A stretch of 64,000 nt of DNA, taken from Channa striata (taxonomy: Eukaryota > Chordata > Actinopteri > Anabantiformes > Channidae). The notes under the pieces are model-generated. The model searched no databases and had not been told where the DNA came from. It saw only the letters and a list, made by a program, of their open reading frames with translations. Both the position numbers and the translations under genes were made by a program. Location: positions 620,001-684,000 of the forward strand of contig CM065171.1 in assembly GCA_033026295.1 (NCBI GenBank), read 5' to 3'. Each line of letters begins with the position of its first letter. Position 1 is the stretch's first letter. Of this stretch, positions 35,143-46,880 are shown piece after piece.

Positions 35143-35396
35143 CAATCCAGAGTTGAGCCTAGGACGCAGAGATCCAGTCCTACACGCCTCTCTGCAGTAC
35201 CCTTACCGCCGTCACCCCCCCACAACTCCCACATTCCTATAGAAACTGTCTGTTCCCCGATTAACTACATTTTGAAAACTAAAAATGATCACAAGAGGAG
35301 TTAATCACAATAACTTAACAAAAAATCAGGACTGCTCCTCTTATTGAACAAAAAAAACTAAAACAATTAAATGTGGATTATTAAATATCAGATCTC

Positions 35397-35412
35397 TCTC
35401 ATCTAAATCTCT
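35397..35412. repeat. target-site duplication of the RTE element, left copy
   Basis: TCTCATCTAAATCTCT, identical to the copy at 38544-38559. Removing the RTE and one copy restores an uninterrupted L2 ORF2 reading NIRSLSSKSLLVNDL, which confirms the insertion boundaries. Confidence 0.93.
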
Positions 35413-38400
35413 AATCTAGCCACAGGGGTTGCAAGCCAGTAACTTCTGTGCCGGTCCCAAGCCCGGATAAATAGAGAGGGTTGCGTCAGGAAGGGCATCC
35501 GGCGTAAAATTTTGCCAAGTACAATCATGCGAGTCATCCATACCACTTTCATACCGGATCGGTCGAGGCCCGGGTTAACAACGACCGCCACCGGTGCTGT
35601 TAACCTACAGGGTGCCGGTGGAAATTGGACTACTGTTGGTCGAAGAAGGAGAGGAGGCAGAAGGGTGCGTGGTCAGAGAGAGAAGGGGAAAGGCAGGAGC
35701 TTAGATTTGAGAGTAGGGACTCTTAACGTTGGCACAATGACAGGGAAAGGTAGAGAGCTGGCAGACATGATGGAGAGAAGGAAGGTAGATGTACTGTGTA
35801 TGCAAGAGACGAGGTGGAAAGGCAGCAAAGCACGTAGTATTGGAGGAGGATACAAACTGTTCTACCATGGTGTGGATAGGAAGAGAAACGGAGTAGGAGT
35901 GATCCTGAAGGGGGAGTTTGTGAACAATGTTCTAGAGGTGAAAAGAGTCTCAGACAGGGTGATGAGCCTAAAGCTAGAAATCGAAGGTGTGATGGTGAAC
36001 ATAGTCAGTGGGTATGCTCCACAAGTTGGCTGTGATTTAGAAGAGAAAGAGAGATTCTGGAGTGAGTTTGATGAGGTTGTAGAGAGTATCCCTAGAGGAG
36101 AGAGAGTAGTTGTTGGAGCAGACTTCAATGGGCATGTTGGTGAGGGGAACAGAGGTGATGAGGAGATAATGGGCAGGTTTGGTGTAAAGGACAGGAATCC
36201 AGAAGGACAGATGGTAGTGGACTTTGCTAAGAGGATGGAAATGGCTGTAGTTAACACTTACTTCCAGAAGAGAGAGGAACATAGAGTGACATACAAGAGT
36301 GGAGGTAGGAGTACACAGGTGGACTACATCCTATGTAGACGAGGTCATTTGAGAGAGGTTAGTGACTGTAAAGTGGTGGTAGGAGAGAGTGTAGCCAGAC
36401 AGCACTGCATGGTGGTGTGTAAGATGACTCTGGTGGTCAGGAAGAAGAAGAGAGGAAAGTTAGAAAAGAAGACCAAGTGGTGGAAGCTAAAGAATGAAGA
36501 AACTTGTGAGGAATTCAGGCAGAAGTTGAGACAGGCTCTGGGTGGTCAGGAAGAGCTTCCAGATGATTGGGAAACTACAGCAGAGGTAATCAGGGAAACA
36601 GGTAGGAAGGTGCTTGGTCTGTCATCTGGTAAGAGGAAAGATGATAAAGACACTTGGTGGTGGAATGACGAAGTACAGGACTGCATCCAGAGGAAGAGGT
36701 TAACTAAAAGGAAGTGGGATGTAGAAAGGACTGAGAAAAGTAGACAGGAGTACAAGGAAGTGCAGCGCAGAGTGAAGAGGGAGGTGGCAAAGGCCAAACA
36801 GAAAGCTTACGATGAGCTGTATGACAGGTTAGACACGAAGGAAGAAGAGAAGGACATGTACAGGCTAACCAGACAGAGAGATAGGGATGGGAAAGATGTG
36901 CAACAGATAAGGGTGATTAAAGACAGAGATGGAAAGGTGCTAACAAGCCAGGAGAGTGTGCAGCGAAGATGGAAGGAGTATTTTGAGGAGCTGATGAATG
37001 AGGAAAATGACAGAGAAAGAAGGGAGGAAGATGTGGATGTTGTGGAGTAGGAAATAGCAAAGATTAGAAAGGAAGAGGTGAGGAAGGCTCTGAAAAGGAT
37101 GAAGAGCGGAAAGGCTGCTGGTCCTGATGATGTACCTGTGGAGGTGTGGAAGTGTCTAGGAGAGACAGCAGTGAAGTTTCTGACAGGTCTGTTTAACAGG
37201 ATTTTAGAGAGTGAGAAGATGCCTGAGGAATGGAGGAGAAGCGTTCTGGTGCCGATCTTTAAGAACAAGGGTGACACCCAGAACTGTAGCAACTACAGAG
37301 GGATAAAGCTGATGAGCCACACAATGAAGCTGTGGGAAAGAGTAGTGGAAGCCAGGCTTAGGAAGGAGGTGGAGATCTGTGAGCAGCAGTATGGTTTCAT
37401 GCCCCGTAAGAGCACCATTGACGCCATTTTCGCTTTGAGGTTGTTGATGGAAAAGTACAGAGATGGTCAGAAGGAGCTGCATTTTGTGTTTGTGGATTTA
37501 GAGAAGGCGTATGACAGGGTGCCGAGGGAGGAGCTGTGGTACTGTATGAGGATGTTGGGAGTGGCAGAGAAGTACGTCAGAGTAGTTCAGGACATGTATG
37601 AGAGGAGCATGACGGTGGTGAGATGTGCCGTAGGTCAGACAGAGGAGTTCAAGGTGGAGGTGGGACTACACCAAGGATCGGCTTTGAGTCCCTTCTTGTT
37701 TGCTATGCTGATGGACAGGTTGACAGACGAGGTCAGACAGAAATCTCCCTGGACAATGATGTTTGCAGATGACATTGTGATTTGCAGTGAGAGTAGAGAG
37801 CAGGTGGAGGAACAGCTGGAGAGGTGGAAGTTTGCTCTGGAAAGAAGAGGTATGAAAGTCAGTCGTAGTAAGACAGAATACATGTGTGTAAACGAGAGGG
37901 ATCCAGGTAGAAGTGTGAGATTACAGGGGGCTTAGGTGAAGAAGGAAAAGGAGTTTAGGTACTTGTGGTCAACAGTTCAGTGTGATGGGGAGTGTGGAAA
38001 AGAGGTGAAGAGGCGAGTGCAGGCGGGTTGGAATGGGTGGAGGAAACTGTCAGGATTGTTGTGTGACAGAAGAGTGTCAGCAAGACTCAAAGGAAAGGTG
38101 TACAGGACAGTGGTGAGACCAGCTCTGCTTTATGGGTTAGAGACAGTAGCAGTGAGAAAGAGACAAGAGGCAGAGATGGAAGCAGCAGAGATGAAGATGA
38201 GGTTCTCCTTAGGAGTGACAAGGTTTGATAGAATAAGGAACGAGCTCATCAGAGGGACAGCACACGTTGCCTGTGTTAGTAACAAAGTCAGAGAGGCCAG
38301 ATTGAGATGGTTTGGACATGTGCAGAGGAGGGATAATGATTATATTGGTAGAAGGATGTTGGAGATGGAGCTGCCAGGCAAGAGGGCGAGAGGACGACCA

Positions 38401-38543
38401 AGGAGGAGATATATGGATGTCCTAACAGAGGACATGAGGTTAGCTGGTGTCAGAGTGGAAGATGCCCAGGATAGAGTAAAGTGGAAAAGGATGATTCGCT
38501 GTGGCGACCCCTAATGGGAAAAGCCGAAAGAGTAGTAGAGTAG
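35413..38543 (+). mobile_element. RTE-clade LINE, essentially full length, nested in L2
   Basis: The 5' region has the familiar fish RTE words CTAGCCACAGGGGTTGCAAG, CTTCTGTGCCGGTCCCAAGC and GGAAGGGCATCCGGCGTAAA. One long coding frame follows and the element ends CTGTGGCGACCCCTAATGGG, AAAAGCCGAAAGAGTAGTAG. A perfect 16-bp target duplication flanks it. The short 3' UTR (29 bases) is typical of RTE elements. Its retained duplication and few coding lesions show it is younger than the L2 copy it entered. Confidence 0.93.
35527..38514 (+). pseudogene. RTE ORF2: endonuclease plus reverse transcriptase, two nonsense codons
   Basis: One frame of 995 codons runs from ATG 35527 to TAA 38512-38514, broken only by TAG at 37048-37050 and TAG at 37933-37935. 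The N-terminal AP-type endonuclease starts at LDLRVGTLNVGTM (35701) and shows MQETRWKG, VVGADFNGHVG and STQVDYILCR. Reverse transcriptase follows from about 37075: KSGKAAGPDDVPVEVWK, FVDLEKAYDRVPRE (motif A), GLHQGSALSPFLF (motif B) and MFADDIVICS (motif C, FADD at 37762-37773). The C-terminal region has RLRWFGHVQRRD and KRARGRPRRRY. These are the hallmarks of RTE-clade LINEs. The protein would nick target DNA and copy its RNA at the nick. As it stands it is inactive; the fragment at 3083-4896 lacks the first stop, having CAG. Confidence 0.92.
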
Positions 38544-38559
38544 TCTCATCTAAATCTCT
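38544..38559. repeat. target-site duplication of the RTE element, right copy
   Basis: Exact second copy of TCTCATCTAAATCTCT, directly after the RTE 3' end and directly before the resumed L2 frame (GTTAGTAAATGACTTG). Confidence 0.93.
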
Positions 38560-38749
38560 GTTAGTAAATGACTTGATATGTGATCATCAATTCGATTTAT
38601 TTTGTCTCACTAAAACCTGGTTGCAGAAGGAAGAATATGTTAGTTAGACCCTCCCCACAAATACAAAAGAATTAGAATCATCAGTAAGCCCTCAGTCCCT
38701 TTTAGACTGCTTTCTGCCCATAGATCTTGTTGAGTTAACTTCAACTATT

Positions 38750-40265
38750 ATGGCATCTAAACCAAAAACATGTCTGCTAGACCCTATTCCAGTTAGACTG
38801 CTCAAAGATGCTCTACCGTTATTAGACACGTTCGTATTAGATATCATTAATCTATCTTTACAAACAGGATATGTACCAAAGGCCTATAAGGTAGCTGTAA
38901 TCAAACCTCTACTTAAAAAACCTTGTCTGGATCCAGGTGTCTTAGCCACTTACAGATCAATATCCAATCTCCTCTTTATTTCTAAAATACTTGAAAAAGT
39001 AGTTGCAAAGCAATTATGTGACCACCTGCGCAGAAACGACTTGTTTGAAGAATTTCAGTCAGGATTTAGAGTTTATCATAGCATAGAAACTGCACTGATT
39101 AAAGTCACCAACGATCTTCTTCTTGGCTTCAGATAATTGACTTGTCTCTATACTAGTTCTGTTAGATCTTAGTGGTGCATTTGACACCATATGACAGAAT
39201 ATTATTACAGAGACTAGAACATGTAATTGGAATTAAAGGAACTGCACTAAATTGGTTTAAATCTTATTTATCAGATAGATTCCAATTTGTTCATGTTAAG
39301 GATGAATCTTTCACAGACACAAATGTTAGTTATGGAGTTCCACAAGGCTCCGTGTTAGGACCAATGCTCTTTACTCTATATATGTCTCCCCTTGGCAACA
39401 TTATTAGAAAACAATTTTCACTGCTACGCTGATCACACGCAGTTATATCTATCTATGAAACCTAATAAAACAAATAAATTAATCAAACTACAAGCATGTC
39501 TTAAAGACATAAGGGACTGGATGACGTATAATTTTTTCTTCTAAACTCAGATAAAACTGAAGTTATTGTATTTGGGCCTAATAGTCTAAGAGACATGTTT
39601 TCTAACCATATCATTACTTTAGATGACATAACTCTGGCCCCCAGTTGTACTGCAAGAAATCTCTGAGTCATTTTTGACCAGGATTTGTCATTTACCTCAC
39701 ACATAAAGCAAATCTCTAGAACAGCCTTCTTCCACCTAAGAAATATTGCCGAAATTAGGAGCATCCTATCTCAAAGCGATGCTGAAAAATTGTTCATGCA
39801 TTTGTTACTTCTAGATTGGACTACTGTAATTCTCTACTTTCAGGCTGCCCCAGTAACTCTCTAAAAAGCCTCCAATTAATCCAAAATGCTGCAGCAAGAT
39901 TACTGACTGGGATTGGTAAGAGAGATCATATTTTACCTTCATTAGCTTCTCTCCATTGGCTTTCCATTAAATGTAGAATAGAATTTAAAACCCTTCTTCT
40001 TACCTATAAAGCTCTAAATGCTCCATCATACCTAAAAGATGTCCTAATACCATATCATCCTACTAGACCACTTCGGTCCCAAAATGCAGGCCTACTTATG
40101 GTTCCCAGAATTTCCAAAAGTAGAATGGGAGGCAGAGCCTTTAGCTATCAAGCTCCTCTCCTGTGGAACCAGCTCCCAGTCCAGATTCGGGAAGCCGACA
40201 CCCTCTCTACTTTTAAGACTAGGCTCAAAACTTTCCTCTTCGATAAAGCTTATAGTTGGTTATAG
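38750..40265 (+). pseudogene. L2 ORF2 reverse transcriptase and C-terminus (copy K, broken)
   Basis: Frames at 38750-39136 (MASKPKTCLLDPIPVRLLKD to TNDLLLGFR), 39172-39432 (RLEHVIGIKGTALNWFKSYL to GVPQGSVLGPMLFTLY) and 39816-40265 (MDYCNSLLSGCPSNSLKSLQ to FLFDKAYSWL) cover most of RT and the C-terminal domain. The YADD region is mutated to a form reading CTACGCTGATCACAC, which disrupts the active site, and several frameshifts lie between frames. It is non-functional. Confidence 0.88.
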
Positions 40266-40469
40266 TCATGCTGCTATAGGCTTAGACTCAGCCCAACCGG
40301 TCAAGACAGATGGCCGTCCACCCTGAGCCTGGCTCTGCTGGAGGTTTCTTCCGTTAATGGGAGTTTTTCTTTAAATGTTTGTATAGTTTTGACTTTATTA
40401 TGTAAAGTGCCTTGAGATGACCTTGTTGTAAATTGGCGGTATATAAATAAAGTTGAATTGAATTGAAAA

Positions 40470-43400
40470 TTTAATTTTGTCCAAGGTATTTTTTAAAGGG
40501 TTGTGTGTTCATTCATCTTTTCAAGCCACAGCAGGTTAAAGCAAAGACATTTCAAGGAACATTCTTATAGTTTTCTCCCATAGGTTACTCTATACTCCAT
40601 GGACATGGACTTAGGTCCGTTTGGTCCTTAAAACCATTATTACTCATTTAAAGTGTGTTGAATGCTCCTTTCTTACACCAGTTTGTGTTATTTCACTTCA
40701 CCCGCGTGTGTGTCCCCTCTCTCTGTGACTTCTGAGCTGATTAGGTTTCTCTCTCTCTACCCCTGCTGTGCTGGTTCAGACAGCCACCGTGTGGCCTGGT
40801 TGTCTTTCCTCTTTGGGTAATTTTGACCAGCCTATTTTTTGCATCTTTTTTATGCTTCTGAATGCGAAAAAAGAAACATATTGTAATCTCCTAGAAATTA
40901 TATTATTAAGCTCCTGGTCTCTGAGGTTAAAGCAGATACAAGCCACAGCTGTTCCCAAACAAAGCAGATAAATCTATTCACGTCATTGAGATCATGTGAC
41001 TATTTACAGGGTGATGTGCAGTCAGAATCATTTCAGATACGGATAAATCAGTATACGGAAAGTTGTAAAGTATACGCCATGCAATGTTCTTATAGCTGTT
41101 ATAAAGCAGCTCCCACTTCGCAGTCACAGCTGTGCAGTCAGTTTGTAGCTCAGGTCTATGATGTCCAGGTGAAACTACTGGAAAACACAGGTTTTGTTGG
41201 GAACATTGGTTTTAGTCTGCCCATGTATAGTGTGACCTTTGAAATGTGTAACACTCTAACTAATGAACTATCCCTACTTGTTTAATGCTAAATTTTCTTC
41301 AGACATATTTTATAGCATTTAAAAACATTTTAATTTGAAACAATCATTTTTAACAAAGCTGACAGCTTTGGTTTAGTAGGCAAATGTTACCATGGACACA
41401 GCATTGTTTATACACGGCAGCAGCAGCCTGCTGTCAGCAATTAGCCCTGCAAAACACAGGTCTGAAATCCAGCAGGAGCAGAGCTGGAGGGAAGCAGTGA
41501 GAAACTGGGATGCTGCTGAGGCTGGCGAGGGGCCACACTGAAAAGAGGTTGTTCCACCTGTGGCATGTGGAGGAGTGCTGCTGCAGCTTCTTTGTCCCTG
41601 CTGCTTCAGTCTCCATCCCCCCACGCAGACCGCTGACCTGGGACTGCTAAGCCCGAAGGCACTTGTCACTTTGGTGTCACTTCTGGATCTCACCTTCCTA
41701 AATTATATAGTTGTAAATCTGGTAGGTCTGATCTTTTTGTGGAAAAGGAAAATGTGCTGCTATGTTAACGATCAATGGCAGCTGTTGCCGCCGCCATGGC
41801 AAACAAATTATACATATATTTATATTAATTATACATATATTGTTGTGATGGGGAAATATTTAGTTATAACAAGAACAAAACATCAACCAAAACTAATAAT
41901 TGTAACAAGAAAATTGTAAATACAAAAACATTCCCCTTACAACAAGTTATACCAAAGTTCACACTTGGTATACAAATTCTCAATGCACTGCACCACATTT
42001 AGATTATAGCCCGTCATGCACAGGCAGTGTTTCCAGTGTGCCCCCCTACTTAAATATGTAACATGATTTAAGTGGGAATGACTGTGTGTGGTTGGGCTAC
42101 AAGTTGTTATGACAACAGAATAAATTTATATGCCTTGTTATAACGAGGCGGGTTTCTCACTAGTACCAGAGAGTGGCAGTAAGTACAGTGATGCTGCTGT
42201 AAGAATCAACCTATTTGCAACTGGCCATTTCTGTAAATCCCAGAAATCCTTTTTATGGTAATAGAAAATGTTTTATATTACATATTTAAAAGGAAACAGA
42301 GTTGAAATATCATTGTCATGCTTTCTGTTTTTCAGTAATAAAAATATTACTGTTACTAGTTACATGTAGTAGTGGTAGCCTGCATCCCTTATATTTCATT
42401 TTTAAAAGTAGCTCCAATATGGCCGTAGCATAACCTGTGAAAGTTGTGGTTGCATTATTTTGTTATGTTTGCTTCTCGTGTCATTTAAATATGACTTTCA
42501 GTCATTGCCTTTAATTGCCTTTTTTAATTCCCTGTTCATGCTGGGGCTCAAAGCTTGCATATGGAACATGAAGTTCTGCATTGTTAATTTAGTTCTAGAC
42601 CACATGCTGGCACAGCTCACTGCAACTCAAATGGCTCTATTTTGGTGTCAACATGCAATCCAGCTCTGCACCAACCACCTGGCATTTACATTTCACCAGT
42701 GGGAGTAGAACATGGCAGGGAGTGTGGCTATGCCAGTCCAACAGTGGACTGCAAGCCTGTCGCCAAGAATAGCAAAGTCTTGGGTGGTACCTCAATTTTT
42801 TGGCCATTTTATTTGTTGAAGATGCACAAGAACTTAGACAAACCTTCTAACCTTATCAGTGGCAGTGAACCTTTTCTCACTCCCACAGAAAGTCCAATTT
42901 AATTTGTACTAAGGCCTTATCACCTAGGGGAGAGAGTAAAAATTAATGAGTGATTCTTACCAACAAATCAGAGATCAATTAAAAGCCATCTCTGTGCTAA
43001 TAATTCCCTCAGGACTGAACATTCCTAACAATCAACACTGGGTAACCATAGACAACAAGTGTGCCAGTTTCACCTGGAGCTGCACATTTTTAATTACAGC
43101 ACAGGCACAGGTGTGGCTGGGATCATCGACATACTGGGAGGCCAAAGGCAGAGTTACTTAAAACGGTTTGTTTGTGGATCGAAATACACAGGAAGGCAGG
43201 AATAAGGTTGCGCGACGATCGTGAGTGAACAGCCCTTGGATTGAGGTCTGGTCACTGACTCATCTCTTCCACAGCCTTTACATTGTTGTTCTGAAACCAC
43301 TTCTCTGTACCTTCAGCTGCATGCTGCACTCAGTGTCTTCCTTCACATTTTTCAGGTGTCTTGCAGGCAGCCTGTCCTCAGAGCAGGAGGGCCCTCAAAC

Positions 43401-44787
43401 TGGAGAAATCATGGACTTTTTGTTCCACAGACACCAATCACAGCTACTCTTTGTCCTGTGTGCTGGTTTTTATGTTGTTGAGATAAGCATGGGAACTCTG
43501 ATCAGTGGTCTGCAGGTACCCAGTCCTGTATGCACCAAGCTACAATGTTCTGACATCTGCAAATCACAGGCATGACATGTGTTCATGTCATGGTTCAGAT
43601 ACTTTTGTCCTTTCATGGTGCTTGGATTTGATCCATTGGTGTTTAAATTTAACTTGTGGTTAGATTTGAGGTTTCACTTATTTAAATTTGTGTGGTTTTT
43701 AATTGCATGTTTAACAGTTTTGTTTTATTAGCTGATGATTGACTACTGATTGTTTTCACCTGTTGAGTGAGACTGACCAATCGCATGACTGGATAAATTA
43801 TTGTGGGTGTTGAAAAGCCTGTTGTTAGGGGCAAGAGGGAACATGAAACATAAGGTGTGAGAAATGTAAGACGTGAGATGTGAGAGTGTGTAAAATGTGA
43901 CACACAGAGACACTCTGCATGGAGTAAGAGACACAGAAGAGAAAAAGAAGAAACTAGGGAAGAAGATGGAAAATAGAAGTTGCTCAGGACATTTGATCGG
44001 TGACGTGTGGGGGCTACAGGCAGGTCGCTTATGCTCAATGAACCCACCATGAGGCTCTACGGGAGGGATCAATGGCAAAAGGAGACCAGAGATGCAGCAG
44101 AGGAGCCACGGCCAAGGTGAGATACGAGGACTACGAGTGCCGGGACCAAGACGGCACAAACGGGCCAGTTTATGATTGGCAGGCAGAGGGGGAAGACTCT
44201 GCCCCTGAAACTAGAGCTCTGATGGATGATGTGCCTTTGGCCATGTGCTATTTAAGAGCGATACCTGCAGATGTGTTTGACCGGGGTTATTTTGGAGGCC
44301 CACGGACATCAAGATGTCTGCCAGAGAACAGTCAGCGGCTGAGGGATGATAAGAAGCTGTCGTCTTTCCTCTCCCCTATGACAAGGTGCACCTGGTTACT
44401 TGGGCTTTCACCCTTGGGCCCTGATTTTACTTCGGAATATTCTACTTTAATTTTATTGTTTAACAATAGTACCTCACAATAGTACGGCTTGTTAAACACA
44501 CATTTAGTGATGATTTCATTTAAAACTTGCCAAGTTTAGAGGCTGCACATCCAAGAAAAGAGACCTCAGATGTCAATACAATAGTCAGACCGCCGTGCTC
44601 GTTTTACCAAGTCAAAGGTTTCCATCTGTTTTTCAGATTGGTGAACATGAGTTGGACTTGTTTTTTTTTTTTTTAAACCTTCCTAATTTACGATATATTA
44701 GGGCTTTTTAAATCCGTTTTAAATATTTTTGGACATATAACCTCAAACATCCAGTTTTGTGAGCTTAACAAAAAAAAAAAATTGGTT
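40470..44787. other. intergenic stretch without recognised genes
   Basis: I find no exon-like coding frame and no known element. ORFs such as 41560-41919, 43225-43575 and 44072-44482 on + have no recognisable domain and lack clear splice or codon-bias support. A direct repeat of AATTATACATATAT lies near 41805-41840. Confidence 0.5.
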
Positions 44788-45520
44788 TCCTAACAATAAG
44801 CCACGGCTGACTAATGAGCTTAAGCCATGGAAAGTCAAGTGGACTACTCAGCGGACTTCCTATCCTGTCTAAATTAGCTCTAACAGTTTTACTTTAGGTT
44901 TGATACTGTAGACTCTAAAGCAGCACTGTACCTCACAATTCAGTTGTTTGATGAAGAGGCTGGCAGTGGTTTGTTGTGGTTTAAGCCACATAAAGCACCC
45001 GGACTGGATGTGGACACATTATGGAGGAGAGTTCAGCACAGCCTAAAGGTGTCTTGGCCAAAAAATTTCAAGTCCTCCTCTGAAATACCTGCACTGTTCC
45101 CAACACATGGAAAACTACAAACCACTGGCCAACAGGCCGGGATCCAAAGTTCTTAATGATTTTCGTCCTGTTGCCTTGACCTCTGTGCTGGCACAGTGAA
45201 TGGAGAGGGAGGTTAGTAAACATCTCACTTCAGCCATATCGGACCATGTGGACCCTTTACAGTTCACATGCAAGGCTCACAGGGGCACAGAGGATGCAGC
45301 GTTAACCTTAGTTAAAATAATCCCTCTGCACAGACTGTGTATGTGAGTCGAGCTGGGAACAAAGTGTAGCTGGGGGACTGAATCATTGGAGAGCGAGCCT
45401 CCACAGAGAGTCTGCATTAATGATTTTCGATCAGGTGAAATCAGTGGTAACACTGGGGCCCCCAGGGGTGTGTTTTATCACCATTATTTCTTTCTGTTTA
45501 AAATGTAAAATATGCTGAAG
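44788..45520 (+). pseudogene. decayed LINE reverse transcriptase of another lineage
   Basis: In shifting frames this reads PNNKPRLTNELK (44788), an echo of the NNKPWVT segment before LINE RT domains, then KAPGLDV (near 44995), VLNDFRPVALTSVLAQ (near 45149), HVDPLQFTCKAHRGTEDAAL (near 45246) and GAPRGV (near 45460, for the GAPQGCVLSP block). The motif wording differs from both the L2 and RTE families here, so it is a third non-LTR lineage. Many stops and deletions mark it as old. The clade is not assigned. Confidence 0.65.
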
Positions 45521-46173
45521 ATTAGGCAAAAGTTTGTATCATTCCAGAGCACAAAAGCTGCTTTTTGCTCAGGTACATAAATGATCAAGCTTCGTGTTAT
45601 TCAATGTTGATGAAACGTACATTAACAAATCCCACAGGCTCAATAACTCATCTTCCGTGCTCTGATCAAGCTGTGGAGTTGTATTTGATCAAGAAATGAA
45701 GAAGTCAAAATGTTGTGGAATGAGGGTATGTAACATAACAGTCTAGTATGGTGGCAAACGGACTTTTTGTCTATATTCATCTTTCTGCAGAGAGACTTGA
45801 AAACTTGTTTAAGAGAAGAGAGAGAAATGTCCCTCAGCTTTCCCTAATCTCCTACCCCAGTCTCGGAAACCAGCTTTCTCAGAAAGACAACTGTAACTTG
45901 TCCACTAAAGCGCAGCTAAATGCGCTGACTAAACAGGGATGTCTCGATACCAATGCCATCTGGATCCAGTACTGCACCTGTGTACTTATACTCTGTAAAA
46001 TACCAACACTCGGACCACGTTAACCTCACAGCGGTTTAACAGACACGCCGAGGTCAAACGGTGTCTGGTTTGAGGTTGTTTTGAGATAAACCTACTGCAA
46101 GCTCACTTGCTGACAGTCGTTTTGGAAAAGGTGTGGTTACCTGGCTGGCTGCGACCTTTCTGTGTTGAGATTT
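45521..46173. other. intergenic stretch, possibly LINE 3' remnant at its start
   Basis: The first 150 bases may continue the decayed LINE (GTTGTATTTGATCAAG near 45677). Beyond that I see no gene or element. Confidence 0.35.
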
Positions 46174-46290
46174 AACATGGTGAATTGGTGTGAATGTTTA
46201 TCTGTCCGTGTATGTCTCTATGTGTTTGACCTGAGACAGACTGGAGACCTGTCCAGGGTGTAAGCTGCCTCTCGTAATCTGTTCTCATGG
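46174..46290 (+). repeat. second copy of unclassified teleost repeat
   Basis: GGTGAATTGGTGTGAATG, then GTCTCTATGTGTTTGACCTG and GGAGACCTGTCCAGGGTGTA is the 3' half of the same fish repeat seen at 5141-5290. Boundaries are approximate. Confidence 0.5.
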
Positions 46291-46764
46291 GACCGGTGGA
46301 TTTGTCTACTAATCCACTGCGTGCTCTTTTCAGACTGTCAGAGACTAGAAATCTATGAAAAGGGGGAAATTGAAGTGAAGTGTCCAGTCTTTGAAAGAGT
46401 TCATCTTCAGGTCTGTTCCCACTGCTGTTTGGACCGGAAGTGTCCCTCACCAGCGTCAAGATTTTACTCTCCAGCAAATGTGTTTAATACTTATATCAGT
46501 ACTCAAAATCAGTAAGCTTTCAGTGGATGTTATTGTACTCACACAGTGTGAGTCATTATTTTTTCATTATTCATGACTAATTAAATACACATATAGGCTT
46601 ATTTTCTTTGGAAAAACTTCCCCCATCTTTTTACAATCAGACTATGAAGAAGAGACATGTCCATTTGACGAGTTCCAACTTCCAGATGATAACAACACCA
46701 AACACCTACGTGTGTGCTGGTGTGTGATTTATACACTGACAAACTCTAGATGCACCACAGTGTC

Positions 46765-46765
<1 letters not shown>

Positions 46766-46804
<39 letters not shown>
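46766..46804. repeat. CA/TG dinucleotide microsatellite
   Basis: About 19 uninterrupted AC units immediately upstream of the CpG-rich candidate promoter. Length polymorphism is likely. Confidence 0.95.
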
Positions 46805-46805
<1 letters not shown>

Positions 46806-46880
46806 GCAGTGGGCGTGTCCTTCCTCCAGTTGGAGTAAATAGAGGCGGCGCTGCACCGCGCGCCTCGGACAGAGACTCGC
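46805..46880 (+). promoter_or_regulatory. candidate core promoter of the next + strand gene
   Basis: A GC/KLF-type box (GTGGGCGTGTCC, 46809-46820) is followed by a TATA-like GTAAATAG (46835-46842) and an abrupt rise in CpG content (GGCGGCGCTGCACCGCGCGC). This differs sharply from the AT-rich surroundings. Spacing would place a start site near 46865-46875. No transcript evidence is available in the sequence itself. Confidence 0.5.

Larger units (their letters stand above)
33960..35412 (+). mobile_element. L2-clade LINE copy K, 5' portion (upstream of nested RTE)
   Basis: This is the only copy in the window that keeps the 5' half of the family: a 5' UTR with GCTAACGCTAACTAA-type words, ORF1 and the start of ORF2. 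ORF2 reads KCGLLNIRSLSSKSL at 35370-35412 and is cut by the RTE insertion. The 5' boundary is uncertain by a few hundred bases. The L2 resumes at 38544. Confidence 0.8.
38544..40469 (+). mobile_element. L2-clade LINE copy K, 3' portion (downstream of nested RTE)
   Basis: The L2 resumes in the endonuclease domain (FDLFCLTKTWLQKEE at about 38593-38637), then jumps to RT. An internal deletion has removed most of the endonuclease. The RT and C-terminal regions follow, then a shortened 3' UTR (deleted between GGCTTAGACT and CAGCCCAACCGGTCAAG) and the end TATATAAATAAAGTTGAATT, GAATTGAA at 40469. Confidence 0.9.

Noticed and set aside
35862..36257. Minus-strand serine- and leucine-rich frames over the RTE element
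   Set aside because: They are antisense shadows of the purine-rich RTE coding strand.
43225..43575. 116-codon frame considered as an exon or small gene
   Set aside because: Composition and lack of motifs suggest chance; no matching splice signals at its edges.
44072..44482. 136-codon frame considered as a gene
   Set aside because: No recognisable family, no promoter or splice context, and a minus-strand frame of similar length overlaps the same area.
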